From Pseudomonas lopnurensis (lineage in GTDB: Bacteria > Pseudomonadota > Gammaproteobacteria > Pseudomonadales > Pseudomonadaceae), in contig NZ_JADDIX010000066.1 in assembly GCF_015070855.1 (NCBI RefSeq), positions 41,300-105,299 on the forward strand: a stretch of 64,000 bases of DNA, given 5' to 3'. The translations under genes were made by a program, and so were the position numbers. Position 1 is the first letter of the stretch. The number at the start of each line of letters is the position of its first letter. Positions 7,703-15,238 of this stretch are shown one piece after another. The notes below the pieces were generated by a model. It saw nothing but the letters and a program-made list of their open reading frames with translations, was not told the origin of the DNA and searched no databases.

Positions 7703-7793
7703 GTAGGTTGAGGCGGGGCGCGTAGCGACGAAACCCAACACGTTCGTGCCTGTTGGGCCTCGCTGCGCTCAGCGCCAACCTACCGGGCGCGAT
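7703..7793. repeat. Palindromic repeat, GTAGGTTG family
   Basis: An inverted repeat framed by GTAGGTTG and CAACCTAC, with the internal motif GCCTCGCTGCGCTCAG. A shorter relative lies at 55472-55506. It fills most of the gap between the convergent Sel1 and EAL-GGDEF genes. The rest of the gap (7794-7875) shows nothing. Confidence 0.6.
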
Positions 7794-7875
7794 CGCCCGA
7801 ACATCGGGCTGTTGCACGCAACATCCGCGGCAAACACGTCCAACACCCGGCAACACGTCACGAGGGCAGAGCCTT

Positions 7876-9672
7876 CTACAAGGCACGGGCCGTGAGGCTT
7901 GGTTTGTGGCCCGCTGCCGGCAGATCGGCCGAGTCGATGAGATAAAGGCTCGAGCCGCTTTCCTGCTTGGCCTGTCGCTTGGCGTCGGAGGCCAGTGCGG
8001 CGAGCCCGCCGGCATCCAACTGTTCGATGTTCTGCGCGCGCAGCCTGACTGCGCCGATCGACAGGGCCAATAGCGGATAGCGTTGCTCATGGCCTTCGCG
8101 GCTCGAGGCGATGAAGCAGCCCGCGGCCAGGTGCTCGCTGCGGTAGAAGAGCCGGCAGCGTCTGTGGAATTCCTGCAACAATTGCTCGATGCGCCGTTCC
8201 CAGTCGGTGCTGGTCAGAACCAGCAGGAAGTCGTCGCCGCCGATATGGCCGACGAAATCGCAGCTCGGATCGACACTTTCGTTCAGGCAGTGCGCCAGGC
8301 ACAGCAGGACCTCATCGCCCTTGGCGTAACCATAGAGGTCGTTGAAGGGTTTGAAGTTGTCGATGTCCACGTAGCAGATCAGCGCTTCGCGCTTTTGTTG
8401 CAGCAGGCGCGTCAGGCATTGCTGGATCGGCACGTTGCCCGGCAGCAGGGTCAGCGGATTGGCGTGGCGGGCTTGCTGGATCTTCATTTCGGTGATCAGC
8501 CTGAGCACGTCGATTACCCGCCCGAGCCCGTGATAGCGGCCCGCCAGGGTGATGACGAAATCCTCCTCGATGCGCTGCCGGGCACGGCTGGTGAGCAACC
8601 GGCTGACCTGCTGCAACGACTGGCCGAGTTCGACGGCGAGAAAGTCGCTGCTCATCAGGCGGCTGATGGGTTTGCGGGCCAGCAGCTCGGTGGCGAAGGG
8701 CTTGAGCAGGGCGCCGGAGATCAGGTTGCGATGCACGATGCCCACGGGTCTTTCGTCGGCATCCAGCACGGCGATCGAGTTCAGGCTGGCCTGCAGGCGA
8801 AAGGCTTCCAGCATCTCGGCGACCGGCCGCTCGGCCGACATCGCCGGCTGGCATACGAGCAGGGCGGAAAGATCGCCGGTTTCCTCGTTGAGTCCGTTCT
8901 GCTGCGCCTCCGCCGAGGGCAGCACTTCGTCGATATCCAGCGCGGGGAGCTCCTGCGGGCGGCCGAGCAGATAGCCCTGGACCAGGTCGACACCCATCTC
9001 CGACAGTACCGTCAGCTCTTCCGCCAGCTCGATGCCTTCGGCGATGACCTGCGCGCGTGAGGCCCGCGCGATCTTGAGGATCGACTCGACGAACTCGCGT
9101 TTCACCGCATCCTGATGGATGCCGTCGATGAAGTAGCGATCGATCTTCACGTAATCCGGACGCAGTTCCGACCACATCCGAAGGCTCGAATAGCCGGCGC
9201 CGAGATCGTCGAGAGCGATGCCGAAGCCCATCGCGCGGTAGTGATGCAGGGCCTTGTCCAGCAGTTCGAAATCATCGGTCGGCGTCTGTTCGGTCAGCTC
9301 GATGACCACCTGCTCGGCCGGGATGCCGTAGGCATTCAGCAGCTCCAGGGTGCGGCCGGGCTTGTGCGCCGCTTCGAGCAAGGTCTCGGGGGAGGCGTTG
9401 AGGAACAGCTTGCCGCGCAATGCGCCTTGGCTGTAGCGGCGGCAGGCGCTGCGCCGGCACGCCATTTCCAGCTCGTTCAGCCGTCCGGCCTGCCGCGCGG
9501 TGGCCAGCAGGTTGATCGGCGAATGCAGCGGGCTGTTGGACGGGCCGCGACTCAGCGCTTCGTAACCGAGGATGCGGCGCTCGGAGAGCGAGACGATGGG
9601 TTGGAACAGGGTGGTGATGTCGCCTTGAGCAAGGATGTGCCCCAGCATGCTCAACTGCTCGGTGACGGTCAT
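7876..9672 (-). CDS. Cyclic-di-GMP phosphodiesterase, EAL-CBS-GGDEF
   Basis: 598 residues. The N-terminal EAL domain (about 15-255) keeps the catalytic signature: YEALSRG, FLNASPE, VIELTEQ, IALDDLGAGYSSL, YVKIDR, AEGIE and QGYLLGRP. So c-di-GMP hydrolysis is likely. The middle (about 265-415) looks like a CBS pair, and the C-terminal GGDEF domain reads HIGGDDF, with no RxxD inhibitory site visible. Domain order matches PAO1 PA3258, and the neighbour on the same strand is prc, as there. The ATG at 9672 is chosen; the upstream GTG at 9705 lies inside a terminator hairpin. No transmembrane segment is present, so it is cytosolic. Confidence 0.9.
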   Translation of the reverse strand: MTVTEQLSMLGHILAQGDITTLFQPIVSLSERRILGYEALSRGPSNSPLHSPINLLATARQAGRLNELEMACRRSACRRYSQGALRGKLFLNASPETLLEAAHKPGRTLELLNAYGIPAEQVVIELTEQTPTDDFELLDKALHHYRAMGFGIALDDLGAGYSSLRMWSELRPDYVKIDRYFIDGIHQDAVKREFVESILKIARASRAQVIAEGIELAEELTVLSEMGVDLVQGYLLGRPQELPALDIDEVLPSAEAQQNGLNEETGDLSALLVCQPAMSAERPVAEMLEAFRLQASLNSIAVLDADERPVGIVHRNLISGALLKPFATELLARKPISRLMSSDFLAVELGQSLQQVSRLLTSRARQRIEEDFVITLAGRYHGLGRVIDVLRLITEMKIQQARHANPLTLLPGNVPIQQCLTRLLQQKREALICYVDIDNFKPFNDLYGYAKGDEVLLCLAHCLNESVDPSCDFVGHIGGDDFLLVLTSTDWERRIEQLLQEFHRRCRLFYRSEHLAAGCFIASSREGHEQRYPLLALSIGAVRLRAQNIEQLDAGGLAALASDAKRQAKQESGSSLYLIDSADLPAAGHKPSLTARAL

Positions 9673-9693
9673 GGAATTCTCGGGCCGTGAATG

Positions 9694-9718
9694 AAAAAGG
9701 GCCACCGCTGTGGCCCTT
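9694..9718 (-). terminator. Intrinsic terminator upstream of the EAL-GGDEF gene
   Basis: AAGGGCCAC (9697-9705) pairs with GTGGCCCTT (9710-9718) around a 4-nt loop. On the minus strand it is followed by a run of T, so it would stop transcripts coming from prc before the EAL gene. On the plus strand the tail is C-rich, so it works mainly in one direction. Confidence 0.7.
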
Positions 9719-9892
9719 CCATTTCACGGTTCGCAGATGTCAGCTTGATGACAGGGATGGCGTTTTGCCGGTATTTGCGCCGGTCATAGTTGACACCTGC
9801 CCTCGCTGTCGGTGGCTATCCCAGGCAGGGTGCCACCGTGGCGCGCTTCGACGCCCCGGCGAGGGCAAATCCCCCAGCGAACCGCTTTCATT

Positions 9893-9973
9893 GTAGGAGC
9901 CGGCTTGCCGGCGATCGGCGCTGCGCGTCGCCGCGGATCGCCGGCAAGGACTCGGCGTCCCCCAGGCTCCTAC
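9893..9973. repeat. REP inverted pair
   Basis: Two outward arms, GTAGGAGCCGGCTTGCCG and ATCGCCGGCAAGG...GGCTCCTAC, form a REP doublet after prc. The core GCCGGCTTGCCGGC is the common Pseudomonas REP type. The rest of the 9719-10083 gap holds no gene that I can see. Confidence 0.7.
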
Positions 9974-10083
9974 AGGGTGGTGCGAAAGGCCAATCCGGTA
10001 TTCCTGCTGCGCTCAGGACGCCGTGCCCGTGGTGCGCGGAGCGCACCCTACGCCCGCGTCGCACAGTATTTTTGTTGCTCCGC

Positions 10084-12168
10084 CTAGTGCTTGGCCATGG
10101 CCGAGCTCAGCCCCAGGTAGTCGAGCAGGATACGGCCGCTCTCGGAGAGGTAGGCGTCGTCTTCCGGCTTGGGCTTGTCCATTTCCTGGTGCGGCGTGGT
10201 TTCCTCTTCCTTCTCCAGCTTGGCCAGCGGTTCCTCGCCCTTGGCCTGGCGCAGGGCGTTCTGCAGCGCCAGCTGGCGTTTCTCGATATCGGCCTGCTGG
10301 GCGCGGCGCTTCTCTTCGTTGAGGCTCACCGTGGTTTCGTGCATCAGCTCCTGCGCCAGGGCCAGGCGATCACGGGTGAAGACGAAGTCGGGGTTCTCGC
10401 CGGTACGGGCTTCGTGACGTGCCTTCAGCTCGGCCAGGAACGGTTTGAACGGGTTCATGTCCGGGTTGATCGCGGCGCGGATGCTGTCCCACGGCAGGGC
10501 CTCGGGCAGGGCGCTTTCGCCGATCTCCTTGGTGTCGACGTCGGCGGGGTAGGAAATGTCGGGAATCACGCCCTGATGCTGGGTGCTCTGGCCCGAGACG
10601 CGGTAGAACTTGGCCAGGGTCAGTTTCAGTTCACCGTGGTTGAGCGGCTGGATGGTCTGCACGGTGCCCTTGCCGAAGGTCTGGCCGCCGAGGATCAGGC
10701 CGCGGTGGTAGTCCTGCATGGCGCCGGCGAAGATCTCCGAGGCGGATGCCGAAAGGCGGTTCACCAGGACGGCCAGCGGACCCTTGTAGAAGGCGCCGAC
10801 CTGCTCGTCGGCCAGCACGTCGACACGGCCATCGCTGTTGCGCACCAGCACCGTGGGGCCCTGGTCGATGAACAGGCCGGTCAGCTCGGTGGCCTCCTGT
10901 AGGGAGCCGCCGCCGTTGTTGCGCAGGTCGATCACCACGCCATCGACCTTTTCCGCTTCCAGTTCGGACAGCAGCTTCTTCACGTCGCGGGTGGTGCTCT
11001 TGTAGTTCTGGTCGCCGGCACGCAGCGCCTTGAAGTCGAGGTAGAAGGCCGGGATCTCGATGACGCCGAGCTTGAAGTTCTGCCCCTGGTGTTCGAGGTT
11101 CAGCACCGACTTCTTCGCCGCCTGTTCTTCGAGCTTCACCGCCTCGCGGGTGATGGCGACCACCTTGCTGTTCTGGTCGTTGGGTGCATTGCTCGCCGGG
11201 ATCACCTCCAGGCGCACCACCGAGCCTTTCGGCCCGCGGATCAGCTTGACCACTTCGTCCAGGCGCCAGCCGATGACGTCGACCATTTCGTCGTTGGCCT
11301 GGGCCACGCCGATGATCCTGTCCGCCGGCGACAGCTGCTTGCTCTTCTCGGCCGGGCCTGCCGGCACCAGGCGCACGATCTTGACGTGCTCGTTGTCGCT
11401 CTGCAGCACCGCGCCGATGCCTTCCAGCGACAGGCTCATGTTGATGTCGAAGTTTTCCGCATTGTCCGGCGACAGGTACTGGGTGTGCGGGTCGTAGGAT
11501 TGCGCGAAGGCGTTGATGTAGGTCTGGAACACGTCCTCGCCGCGGGTCTGGTTCAGCCGTGCCAGCTGGTTCTTGTAGCGCTTGGTCAGCAGTTCCTCGA
11601 TCGCCTTCGGTTCCTTGCCGGCGATCTTCAGGCGCAGCACCTCGTCCTTCACGCGCTTGCGCCAGAGGTCGTCGAGCTCGGCGGCGTTCTTGGCCCAGGC
11701 GGCTTTCTCGCGATCGACCAGCAGCTCTTCGTCGACGCTGAAGTCGAAGCTGTCGACGCCCTTTTCCAGCAGGCCCAGCGCGTAGTTGAGGCGGTTCTGC
11801 AGGCGTTCCAGATGCCGTTTGTAGATGATGAAGCCAGGCTCGAGGTTGCCGCCTTTGAGGAAATCATCGAACTGGTTGCGCCACTTGCCGAACTCCTCGA
11901 GGTCCGTCGCCAGGAAATAGCTGCGCGACGGATCGAGCATCTGGATGTAGCTGTCGAAGATCTTCGACGAGCGTGCATCGTTCAATGGCGGCTTGTTGTA
12001 GTGGTGACGCTTGAGCAGTTCGACCACGTTCAGGCTGGCGATCACCTGTTCGCGATCGGGCTGCAGGTAATCCCAGTTTTCCGGCGTGCTGACGGCTTTG
12101 GCCAGCGCGAGGGAGGCCTGGAGGCCGAGGAACACGGCGAGAAAGGTACAGGTCAGCGTGCGTTTCAT
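10084..12168 (-). CDS. prc: Tail-specific periplasmic protease Prc (AlgO)
   Basis: 694 residues with a signal peptide (MKRTLTCTFLAVFLGLQASL). The layout is that of Prc: N-terminal domain, PDZ (about 235-320), peptidase S41 core and a C-terminal DUF3340-like region. The Ser-Lys dyad is visible as S475 in 'LSASASEIF' and K500 in 'FGKGTVQ', 25 residues apart as in E. coli. Prc trims hydrophobic C-termini of periplasmic substrates; in P. aeruginosa the homologue AlgO acts on mutant MucA and lytic enzymes. The start at 12168 is set by the signal peptide; the open frame extends much further upstream without meaning. Confidence 0.95.
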   Translation of the reverse strand: MKRTLTCTFLAVFLGLQASLALAKAVSTPENWDYLQPDREQVIASLNVVELLKRHHYNKPPLNDARSSKIFDSYIQMLDPSRSYFLATDLEEFGKWRNQFDDFLKGGNLEPGFIIYKRHLERLQNRLNYALGLLEKGVDSFDFSVDEELLVDREKAAWAKNAAELDDLWRKRVKDEVLRLKIAGKEPKAIEELLTKRYKNQLARLNQTRGEDVFQTYINAFAQSYDPHTQYLSPDNAENFDINMSLSLEGIGAVLQSDNEHVKIVRLVPAGPAEKSKQLSPADRIIGVAQANDEMVDVIGWRLDEVVKLIRGPKGSVVRLEVIPASNAPNDQNSKVVAITREAVKLEEQAAKKSVLNLEHQGQNFKLGVIEIPAFYLDFKALRAGDQNYKSTTRDVKKLLSELEAEKVDGVVIDLRNNGGGSLQEATELTGLFIDQGPTVLVRNSDGRVDVLADEQVGAFYKGPLAVLVNRLSASASEIFAGAMQDYHRGLILGGQTFGKGTVQTIQPLNHGELKLTLAKFYRVSGQSTQHQGVIPDISYPADVDTKEIGESALPEALPWDSIRAAINPDMNPFKPFLAELKARHEARTGENPDFVFTRDRLALAQELMHETTVSLNEEKRRAQQADIEKRQLALQNALRQAKGEEPLAKLEKEEETTPHQEMDKPKPEDDAYLSESGRILLDYLGLSSAMAKH

Positions 12169-12336
12169 GGCATGGGGGCGACGTGAGGCAAGGGAATAAC
12201 GCATATTAGGCCATCTAAGGTAGGCGCCGGTTCCGTTTCCGTCCGGCGGTGGAAGCATGAGCCCGATGGTAACAGCTGGTCGAGAAAGCGAGCGATCGGT
12301 TGAACGGGCACGGATTGAACTCACTATGGAGGCAGC

Positions 12337-13299
12337 ATGAAGGCATTGCAAGGTATCGAGGGGCAACTGGAGTGGGCGCACAGAGCGGCTCCGGCGTGCG
12401 CTGAAGGCGAGGTGCGCATACGGGTCGCCGCCGCCGGGCTCAACCGGGCGGACCTGCTTCAGCGTGCGGGGCACTACCCGCCGCCGGTCGGGGTCACCGA
12501 CATTCTCGGGCTGGAGTGCGCCGGCGTGGTCAGTGAGGTGAACGGCCGCAGCCGCTGGAAGGTCGGCGACCGCGTCTGCACGCTGCTGGCCGGTGGCGGC
12601 ATGGCCGAGGAGGTGGTCGTCGACGCCCGCCATGCCTTGCCGGTGCCCGATGGCCTGTCGCTGCACGAGGCCGCGGTGATCCCGGAAGTCTATGCCACGG
12701 CCTGGCTGAACCTCTATCGCCTCGGCGCCTTGCTCGCGGGCGACAAGGTGCTGCTGCACGCCGGTGCCAGTGGCGTGGGTTCGGCTGCGATCCAACTGTG
12801 CAAGGCCTTCGGCAATCCGTGCTGGGTCAGCGTGGGTTCGGCCGAGCGCCTGGCCTATTGCGAGTCGCTCGGCGCGCAGGGCGGCGTGTTGCGCGGCGAA
12901 TCGCTGGAGGCGCTGCGCGATTTCGCACCCTTCGACATGATCCTCGACCCGGTCGGCGCCAAGTACGCGGCGCTCAACCTGCAGCTGCTGGGCATGGACG
13001 GGCGCTGGGTGATGATCGGCCTGATGGGCGGACGCAAGGCCGAGCTGGACCTGGCGGGGCTGCTGGCCAAGCGCATCCAGCTGATCGGCTCCACGCTGCG
13101 TAGCCGCGACGCCGACTACAAGGCCGACCTGCTGGCGGAAATGGAGGAGAAGGTCTGGCCGCTGTTCACCAGCGGCAAGCTGTCGCCACGGCTGGAGCGG
13201 ACCTTCGCCATCGGCGATGTCGAGGCCGCTTTCGCCGCGCTGGCGAGCAACACGGTGTCCGGCAAGGTGGCGCTGGTGATCGACGACAGTCTCGCCTGA
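12337..13299 (+). CDS. NAD(P)H quinone oxidoreductase, zeta-crystallin type
   Basis: 320-residue medium-chain reductase. The N-terminal GroES-like domain contains 'GLNRADLLQRAGHYPPPVG', and a Rossmann NADPH site 'LLHAGASGVGSAAIQLCKAF' lies at about 145-165. The Cys/His zinc ligands of alcohol dehydrogenases are absent, which fits the quinone reductase branch (PIG3-like). The ATG is preceded by TATGGAGGCAGC. It is divergent from prc and convergent with jetD. In PAO1 a gene of this kind (PA3256) lies beside algO, so it marks the boundary of the core block into which the Wadjet operon was inserted. Confidence 0.9.
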   Translation: MKALQGIEGQLEWAHRAAPACAEGEVRIRVAAAGLNRADLLQRAGHYPPPVGVTDILGLECAGVVSEVNGRSRWKVGDRVCTLLAGGGMAEEVVVDARHALPVPDGLSLHEAAVIPEVYATAWLNLYRLGALLAGDKVLLHAGASGVGSAAIQLCKAFGNPCWVSVGSAERLAYCESLGAQGGVLRGESLEALRDFAPFDMILDPVGAKYAALNLQLLGMDGRWVMIGLMGGRKAELDLAGLLAKRIQLIGSTLRSRDADYKADLLAEMEEKVWPLFTSGKLSPRLERTFAIGDVEAAFAALASNTVSGKVALVIDDSLA

Positions 13300-13305
13300 G
13301 CCTTT

Positions 13306-13357
13306 TAGGGTCTGTTCCCGTTTATCGCGAGCCGCGAAGAAACGGGAACAGACCCTA
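13306..13357. repeat. Perfect 18-bp inverted repeat between convergent genes
   Basis: TAGGGTCTGTTCCCGTTT (13306-13323) pairs perfectly with 13340-13357. A close relative is at 39453-39506. The left arm starts 7 bases after the oxidoreductase gene. The right arm ends in CTA, which is the jetD stop codon (TAG) on the minus strand. It can act as a two-way transcription stop. Confidence 0.85.
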
Positions 13358-14539
13358 GAAGCTGTGCAGCCCGCGCAGCGCCCGTTCCAGCCAGCCGAAA
13401 CGGATGTGCTCCTGCTCCAGCCGGATGCGCTGGCCCAGGCGGTCGTCGCGCAGGTCCTCGAAGAGCGCCAGTTCGGCATCGTCCAGGCGCCGCAGTGTGG
13501 CCGTGCAGCGCTTGTCCGGCGGCTCTTCGCCCCAGAGCGGGCGATGTTCCAGCAAGGTTTCGCGGTCCATCAGCAGTGAGCGGGCCAGGGGGAAATGCGC
13601 ACGCAGGCGATCGAGAATCGCGAAGCCGTGGGTGTCGATGTCGCCCCAGTAGTGCAGCGGGCATCGGTGCAGCCAAGGGATGTCGCCCAGGCGGTCCAGC
13701 GCATAGCCCTGGCCGAACAGCAGGATGCTCCCGGCCTGCGCGGGAAACGCCAGGGCATTGGTCTCGTTCTCGGTGACGAATACCTGCCGGTGCTCCAGGT
13801 GCAGTGCGGCCAGTTGCTCCACCGGCATTTCCAGGTCGCTGAGGCCGCTGATCGCCAGGCGCGGATCGAGAATTCGCAGGCGTATGCGCAGCGGCTTGTC
13901 GCGCAGCCCGTAGCGGCGGCTGAAGGCGCGGGCGCCACGCGCCTGGGCATCGATGGCGGTGCTGGGCAATGCCAGGTCCAGCAGCTCGCCGAGCAGGCCG
14001 CGCCGCTGCTCGATGAACTTGCTGTCGACCCCGGGGATGTCCAGCTGGCGCAGGTACAGGCCGCTGTGGGGACGGGCGCGGAACCAGTGCAGCACCGCCA
14101 GCACCTTGTGCCAGTGTTCGCCCTGTTCCAGTACACGCAGGGGATAGCGGCATAGCCAGCCGTGCAGCGCGGGAAACGCCGCCAGGGTGGCCTCGGCCAA
14201 CTGGCGAAAACGCTCGGCCTCGCGGCGCCTGCCGAGCAGCGCCAGGGCGGCGTCCAGGCTGTCGACCCAGGCGCCATCGGGCACCTGATTGCGGCCCAGC
14301 TGGCGGTGATTGATCTCTTTCCATTGCAGCCGATAGGCCCCTTCGCCCGCCTGCAACAGCCGAATCCACTGGCGCACTTCGTCGAAACGTTCGGCCAGCG
14401 CCTGGTTGTCGGGCTTCTTCAGGCGCAGCTGCAGGGGGAAAAGCGCCTCATCGGCCAGCGAGGCGCGCAGCAGCGTGCCCTGGTCCCAGAGGCGTTGAAG
14501 CTGGGTTTTGAGATCGGTGGGGGTGGTCCAGACGGTCAT
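13355..14539 (-). CDS. jetD: Wadjet component JetD (DUF3322-DUF2220 Toprim nuclease)
   Basis: 394 residues. The N-terminal DUF3322 domain is followed by a DUF2220 Toprim domain (about 220-390). Toprim acidic residues are visible as the Glu in 'VFVTENETNALAFP' and the Asp pair in 'YWGDIDTHGFAILD'. JetD is the topoisomerase VI-like subunit that cleaves circular DNA after the JetABC SMC complex extrudes it, protecting against plasmids. It is the last gene of the operon but is separated from jetC by an inserted mntA-hepT pair; hepT ends 20 nt upstream. Its stop codon is provided by the palindromic repeat at 13306-13357. Confidence 0.93.
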   Translation of the reverse strand: MTVWTTPTDLKTQLQRLWDQGTLLRASLADEALFPLQLRLKKPDNQALAERFDEVRQWIRLLQAGEGAYRLQWKEINHRQLGRNQVPDGAWVDSLDAALALLGRRREAERFRQLAEATLAAFPALHGWLCRYPLRVLEQGEHWHKVLAVLHWFRARPHSGLYLRQLDIPGVDSKFIEQRRGLLGELLDLALPSTAIDAQARGARAFSRRYGLRDKPLRIRLRILDPRLAISGLSDLEMPVEQLAALHLEHRQVFVTENETNALAFPAQAGSILLFGQGYALDRLGDIPWLHRCPLHYWGDIDTHGFAILDRLRAHFPLARSLLMDRETLLEHRPLWGEEPPDKRCTATLRRLDDAELALFEDLRDDRLGQRIRLEQEHIRFGWLERALRGLHSF

Positions 14540-14559
14540 GCTTCTCTTTGTCGCATGGG

Positions 14560-14913
14560 TCAGGGCTGACGGTTCGACAAGGCCCGCAATTGCGTCAGGA
14601 GTGCAGGGAGGTCGTCCCGAACGATACTCCAGACTGTGTCGTCGTCAATGCCGAGGTAACCATGGATCAATCGATTTCGCGTGGCGATGATTTGTCGCCA
14701 GGCAATCTGCGTGTTGGCATTGCGCACTTCGTTCGGAATACGAGTGGCGGCTTCTCCTATCAGTTCGAGGTTACGCAATGTCGCATCGTAGGTCAGCGCG
14801 CTGGAAACGAAGGCGTGCTGATCGAGCCCCTCCGTATAATTCGCCACCTTCTCGATGAAGGCGATCATGTCATCGATGTAGAAGCGCCATTCGCGGCCGG
14901 TTTGTTCAGACAT
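14560..14913 (-). CDS. hepT: HepT-family HEPN ribonuclease toxin
   Basis: 117 residues, all-alpha, DUF86/HEPN fold. The RNase signature R-x4-H-x-Y is intact as R79-NRLI-H84-G-Y86. HepT toxins cleave RNA or tRNA 3' ends and are silenced when the MntA partner adds AMP to the Tyr of this motif. The gene overlaps mntA by 8 nt (ATG at 14913 before the mntA stop at 14906), the usual arrangement. It lies between jetC and jetD on the same strand, so it is probably co-transcribed with Wadjet. Confidence 0.92.
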   Translation of the reverse strand: MSEQTGREWRFYIDDMIAFIEKVANYTEGLDQHAFVSSALTYDATLRNLELIGEAATRIPNEVRNANTQIAWRQIIATRNRLIHGYLGIDDDTVWSIVRDDLPALLTQLRALSNRQP

Positions 14914-15196
14914 TGACCGCTTCCTGTTCGATATAGGGCCGCAATTCCGGACGCAACGCTTTCTCCGTCACCAGATCGACGGGACGTTGCAGCCGATCTT
15001 CCAGGTAGAACTGAACGCCGAAATAACGCTCCGAGGTGGCTGGCCCGTCGAAAGCCACGAGGATATCCACGTCGCTGTCGTCGCGAGCGAGGTTCCTGGC
15101 TGTCGAACCGAACAGGGCCAGGCGGGCGACGCCGAAGCGGCTGGCCAGTATCGGCTTGCTGCGGGTGAGTACCTCGAGGGCCGTATCGCGGTTCAT
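14906..15196 (-). CDS. mntA: MntA-family minimal nucleotidyltransferase antitoxin
   Basis: 96 residues. The polymerase-beta type motif GS-x10-DxD is present as G30-S31 ... D42-V-D44, with a third acidic residue in 'RPVDLVTEK'. MntA antitoxins AMPylate the paired HepT toxin and block its RNase site. It starts 42 nt after the jetC stop. A standard NTase core with no extra domain. The order mntA before hepT is typical for the family. Confidence 0.92.
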   Translation of the reverse strand: MNRDTALEVLTRSKPILASRFGVARLALFGSTARNLARDDSDVDILVAFDGPATSERYFGVQFYLEDRLQRPVDLVTEKALRPELRPYIEQEAVNV

Positions 15197-15238
15197 TTCA
15201 ATACCTCTTCATCGTAGGTCTGCTGACCATAGCGTGGA

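Noticed and set aside
8083..9060. Plus-strand open frame opposite the EAL-GGDEF gene
   Set aside because: Antisense shadow caused by high GC3; the product has no recognisable domain, whereas the minus strand encodes a full enzyme.
9672..9705. GTG start at 9705 for the EAL-GGDEF gene
   Set aside because: It lies in the stem of a terminator; ATG 9672 gives the normal family N-terminus.
12169..13479. N-terminal extension of the prc frame
   Set aside because: It runs through the divergent oxidoreductase gene; the Prc signal peptide begins at 12168.
14560..15196. Reading the two small genes as extra Wadjet subunits
   Set aside because: Their motifs (R-x4-H-x-Y and GS-x10-DxD) clearly assign them to HepT and MntA, and jetA-D are otherwise complete.
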